This document shows, in pieces, positions 62,097-64,000 of a stretch of DNA of 64,000 nucleotides. A program made the position numbers and the translations under genes. How positions within the stretch are numbered: position 1 is the first letter of the stretch; each line of letters begins with the position of its first letter. Source of the DNA: Telmatobacter sp. DSM 110680 (GTDB lineage Bacteria; Acidobacteriota; Terriglobia; Terriglobales; Acidobacteriaceae); the NCBI RefSeq assembly GCF_039994875.1, contig NZ_CP121196.1, forward strand, positions 4,340,001 through 4,404,000, in the 5' to 3' direction. The notes beneath the pieces are model-generated. The model worked only from the letters and a program-made list of their open reading frames with translations. It was not told where the DNA came from and did not search any database.

Positions 62097-62513
62097 CTAA
62101 GTGATGCCGAGTACCTTTACAATGACGCGTTTGCGACGCTGTCCATCGAACTCGGCATAAAACACGCGCTGCCACGTCCCAAGATCGAGGCGGCCGTCTG
62201 TTACGGGCACGGTCGTTTCGTGATGCAGAAGAAGCGATTTAAGATGAGCGTCTCCGTTGTCCTCCCCGGTCTGATGATGCTTGTAGTCCGGTCGAGCGGG
62301 CGCCAATTCTTCGAGCCATTTGCCAATATCCTCGATCAGGCCGCTTTCATGATCATTCACGTAAACCGCGGCGGTGATGTGCATGGGAGAAACGAAGCAT
62401 AGTCCGTCCTTGACTCCACTGCGCTTTACGATCTGCTCCACCTGATCGGTAATGTGCACAATCTCGCGGCGCTCTTTAGTTTCAAAGATCAGATACTCAG
62501 TATGGCTTTTCAT
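62097..62513 (-). CDS. YjbQ/UPF0047 family protein
   Basis: 138 residues from ATG 62513, with CAGGAG ~8 nt upstream. Family motifs: GLCFVSPMHITAAVYVNDHE, HLKSLLLHHETTVPVTDGRL and LGTWQRVFYAEFDGQRRKRV. The conserved His residues in the beta core are present. Some members have thiamine-phosphate synthase activity in vitro or complement a thiE defect; the cellular role is unsettled. It is convergent with motB, divergent from the TPR gene. Confidence 0.9.
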   Translation of the reverse strand: MKSHTEYLIFETKERREIVHITDQVEQIVKRSGVKDGLCFVSPMHITAAVYVNDHESGLIEDIGKWLEELAPARPDYKHHQTGEDNGDAHLKSLLLHHETTVPVTDGRLDLGTWQRVFYAEFDGQRRKRVIVKVLGIT

Positions 62514-62589
62514 GGTTTGGCTCCTGCCAGCGAGCTGGCCGTTGGCGGCGTGACGCTCTAGCCTTATCCTAAAGAAAGGCGTGACCGGA

Positions 62590-62949
62590 ATGAGCTCAAA
62601 CGAAGCAGAACGCCTATCCCAGGATGGGCTCAATCAACTGGCTGCGGGTTCCGCAGCTGAAGCAGTTCATAGCTTTCGAGCGGCTATTTCCGCTGATCCC
62701 AACTACTTTGAGGCGCACCACGGGCTCATTCGGGCCTTGCGCGATGCTGGACGGATTGAACAATCAGTGGCTGCGGCACTCGCACTTACCGCGTTGACAC
62801 CGAACGATCCCCTGGCCCACACTGCGCTGTCCATCTCTCTACAACAGGGCGGTCACGTTCCAGAAGCTGAAGCGGCGGCAGCGCGAGCGCGAATCTTGGA
62901 GTGGAAGTCTCAACTTCAAAGATCAACCGACCCGGACGATCTGCGGTGA
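62590..62949 (+). CDS. Small TPR protein
   Basis: 119 residues from ATG 62590 (a GTG at 62581 is less likely). Three TPR-like pairs: NQLAAGSAAEAVHSFRAAIS, YFEAHHGLIRALRDAGRIEQ and TPNDPLAHTALSISLQQGGH, with the usual Ala/Gly spacing. A small cytoplasmic scaffold of unknown partner. Its stop overlaps the next gene's GTG start (GTGA), indicating coupling. Confidence 0.8.
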   Translation: MSSNEAERLSQDGLNQLAAGSAAEAVHSFRAAISADPNYFEAHHGLIRALRDAGRIEQSVAAALALTALTPNDPLAHTALSISLQQGGHVPEAEAAAARARILEWKSQLQRSTDPDDLR

Positions 62950-63668
62950 CGAAGCAATCACGGCACGATCCTGGCCGGCGATTGCGCAGGATGCACGATT
63001 ACCTCGAGCGGGCTTATGGACCCCAGCACTGGTGGCCCGCAGAAACAACTTTCGAGGTAATCCTTGGCGCCTATCTCACGCAGAACACCTCGTGGAAAGC
63101 GGTAGAGGTATCGCTTGCCAATCTCCGTAATGCCGAGGCGCTCACGATCGAGGGGATTCGAGATACCTCCGTTGAAAGGTTGCAGGATCTGGTTCGTCCT
63201 TCGGGCTTTCACACGCGCAAAGCGCCGGCGCTCAAGGCCTTCGTCACAATGCTCGATGCCGAATTCGACGGTTCACTTGAACGGCTGGCGGCGGGTCAGA
63301 CTGCGGCCATACGCAATCGGCTGCTTGCATTGCCCGGCGTAGGTCCTGAGACGGCCGACGCCATTCTTCTCTACGCCCTTAACCACCCGGTTCCTGTTGC
63401 GGACGAGTACCTCGGCCGGATTGCGACCCGGCATAAATTGATTTTTCCAGAACCCGCGAAGAATCGAAGCGGATACGAATCCCTCGTTCAACTCACCCGC
63501 AAGGCTTTCTGCCACGACCCAATTGAAATACAGGCGAAGATGTTCAACGATTTTCATGCGCTGACAGTCGCCGTCGGCAAAGCACACTGCGGTAAAACGC
63601 CGAGTTGTGAAGGATGCCCCCTGGCTGACGATTTGCAGTATGTCCAAAAAGCCATGAAGCACCATTGA
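62946..63668 (+). CDS. HhH-GPD DNA glycosylase, MagIII/HP0602-like
   Basis: 240 residues from GTG 62946, which overlaps the TPR gene stop. Endonuclease III-type fold: VILGAYLTQNTSWKAVEVSL, the helix-hairpin-helix LPGVGPETADAILLYAL (129-145) and the catalytic Asp153 in PVADEYLGRI. The lysine that makes endonuclease III a lyase is replaced (PET), as in 3-methyladenine glycosylases of the MagIII type, so a single-function glycosylase is likely. The C-terminus has HCGKTPSCEGC, but I see no fourth Cys, so a complete 4Fe-4S site is not evident. Confidence 0.88.
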   Translation: MTKQSRHDPGRRLRRMHDYLERAYGPQHWWPAETTFEVILGAYLTQNTSWKAVEVSLANLRNAEALTIEGIRDTSVERLQDLVRPSGFHTRKAPALKAFVTMLDAEFDGSLERLAAGQTAAIRNRLLALPGVGPETADAILLYALNHPVPVADEYLGRIATRHKLIFPEPAKNRSGYESLVQLTRKAFCHDPIEIQAKMFNDFHALTVAVGKAHCGKTPSCEGCPLADDLQYVQKAMKHH

Positions 63669-63719
63669 CTCCAAACTTCTCGGTCATCAGCTCTCGCCAC
63701 TAAGTTTTTCGCAAATGAC

Positions 63720-63755
63720 AGCAAGGGCTCACTCTGGTGGGAGTGAGCCCTTGCT
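63720..63755. terminator. Strong hairpin between convergent genes
   Basis: 14-bp perfect stem AGCAAGGGCTCACT/AGTGAGCCCTTGCT with an 8-nt loop. On the plus strand it is followed by GCTTT, on the minus strand by GTCATTT. It lies 51 bp after the glycosylase and 41 bp after the minus-strand gene stop, so it probably ends both transcripts. Confidence 0.8.
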
Positions 63756-63796
63756 GCTTTCTACGCGATCGGGGGAACGCGTACAACCTTCCAACG

Positions 63797-64000
63797 TTAA
63801 TTGACGCTCAGGATGGTCGATCCCGGAGTGCCATTCAAAGTCGCCGTAACGCTCGTCTGTCCATGGGTGACGCTGGATGCGACGCCCTTCTGATTTACCA
63901 CCGCAACAGTCGGCGCGGACGACGTCCACGTTGCAATTGAAGTGATGTCCTGGGTTGAACCATCGCTGAACAGCCCGCTCGCAGCAAATTGTTGCAGGGC
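63797..64000 (-). CDS. BIG2 (Ig-like) domain protein, C-terminal end (cut by window edge)
   Basis: Last 67 residues of a gene entering from the right. The minus-strand frame gives LQQFAASGLFSDGSTQDIT, TWTSSAPTVAVVNQKGVASS and QTSVTATLNGTPGSTILSVN, a textbook bacterial Ig-like group 2 repeat (SDGSTQDIT, W-T/S-SS, V-A, G-x-A). Such repeats are found in secreted or surface proteins; many repeats probably precede this one. The protein ends right after the domain, without anchor. Confidence 0.8.
   Translation of the reverse strand, partial: ALQQFAASGLFSDGSTQDITSIATWTSSAPTVAVVNQKGVASSVTHGQTSVTATLNGTPGSTILSVN

Noticed and set aside
1..64000. CRISPR arrays, tRNA, rRNA, insertion sequences, prophage
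   Set aside because: No regularly spaced repeats, no cloverleaf with a CCA end that I could recognise, no transposase or phage motifs. tRNAscan and Rfam searches would be decisive.

Overview
The window looks like chromosomal DNA of an Acidobacteriota member, most likely class Terriglobia. The assignment is by inference from gene content: an Oar-type TonB-dependent receptor with an N-terminal carboxypeptidase-regulatory-like domain, a DUF4252 secreted protein, an LptF-LptG fusion, an F0-only ATP synthase cluster, several secreted acidobacterial-style hypothetical proteins and frequent GTG/TTG starts. Base composition is moderately GC-rich by eye. I see no phage, insertion sequence, CRISPR array, rRNA or tRNA. 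The window is a housekeeping core with small accessory genes.

Layout. 1-6.5 kb: the start of a Tat-exported gluconate-2-dehydrogenase-subunit-3-like protein (cut by the edge), a beta-propeller lipoprotein, a secreted GH31 glycosidase, a DUF1330 protein, a DUF92 membrane protein and a 65-residue protein. 6.6-17.2 kb: YdcF-like and YrdC/Sua5 proteins, a SpoU methyltransferase overlapping rarA, an 81-residue unknown, dsbD, a CoA-binding protein, prfB with a +1 programmed frameshift, lnt, and a 41-residue membrane protein. 17.3-23.3 kb: an APC permease with a long soluble tail, a small basic protein, a UPF0173 hydrolase, a methyltransferase-like protein with a bactofilin, and a secreted unknown. 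23.3-25.4 kb: atpZ-atpI-atpB-atpE, without the rest of the ATP synthase. 25.4-34.3 kb: a DUF2846-like protein, lysS, ymdB, two secreted unknowns, and metY-metX behind a Cys/Met-rich leader peptide and terminator. 34.3-41.3 kb: ubiX, purB, glutaredoxin, a DUF985 cupin, then an arginine-to-putrescine operon (pyruvoyl arginine decarboxylase, N-carbamoylputrescine amidase, agmatine deiminase) ending in tadA. 41.5-48.4 kb: DUF4252, icd, mdh and the TonB receptor. 48.4-56.6 kb: hydrolase and Nudix, HMA protein and copA, the LptFG fusion and an ABC exporter. 56.6-62.1 kb: fliS, fliD and flagellin (minus) divergent from flbD-motA-motB (plus), with a sigma-28-type promoter before flagellin. 62.1-64 kb: YjbQ, a TPR protein, an HhH DNA glycosylase and the end of an Ig-like (BIG2) protein.

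The best candidate for something new is the metYX control region at 34050-34246: a promoter, a 19-21 codon peptide whose first residues are mostly Met and Cys, and a strong intrinsic terminator, together ahead of genes that make methionine from O-acetylhomoserine and sulfide. Also notable are the LptF-LptG fusion, the prfB recoding site, the partial sodium-site residues in AtpE, and a dispersed 15-bp repeat that forms the last codons and stop of lysS.
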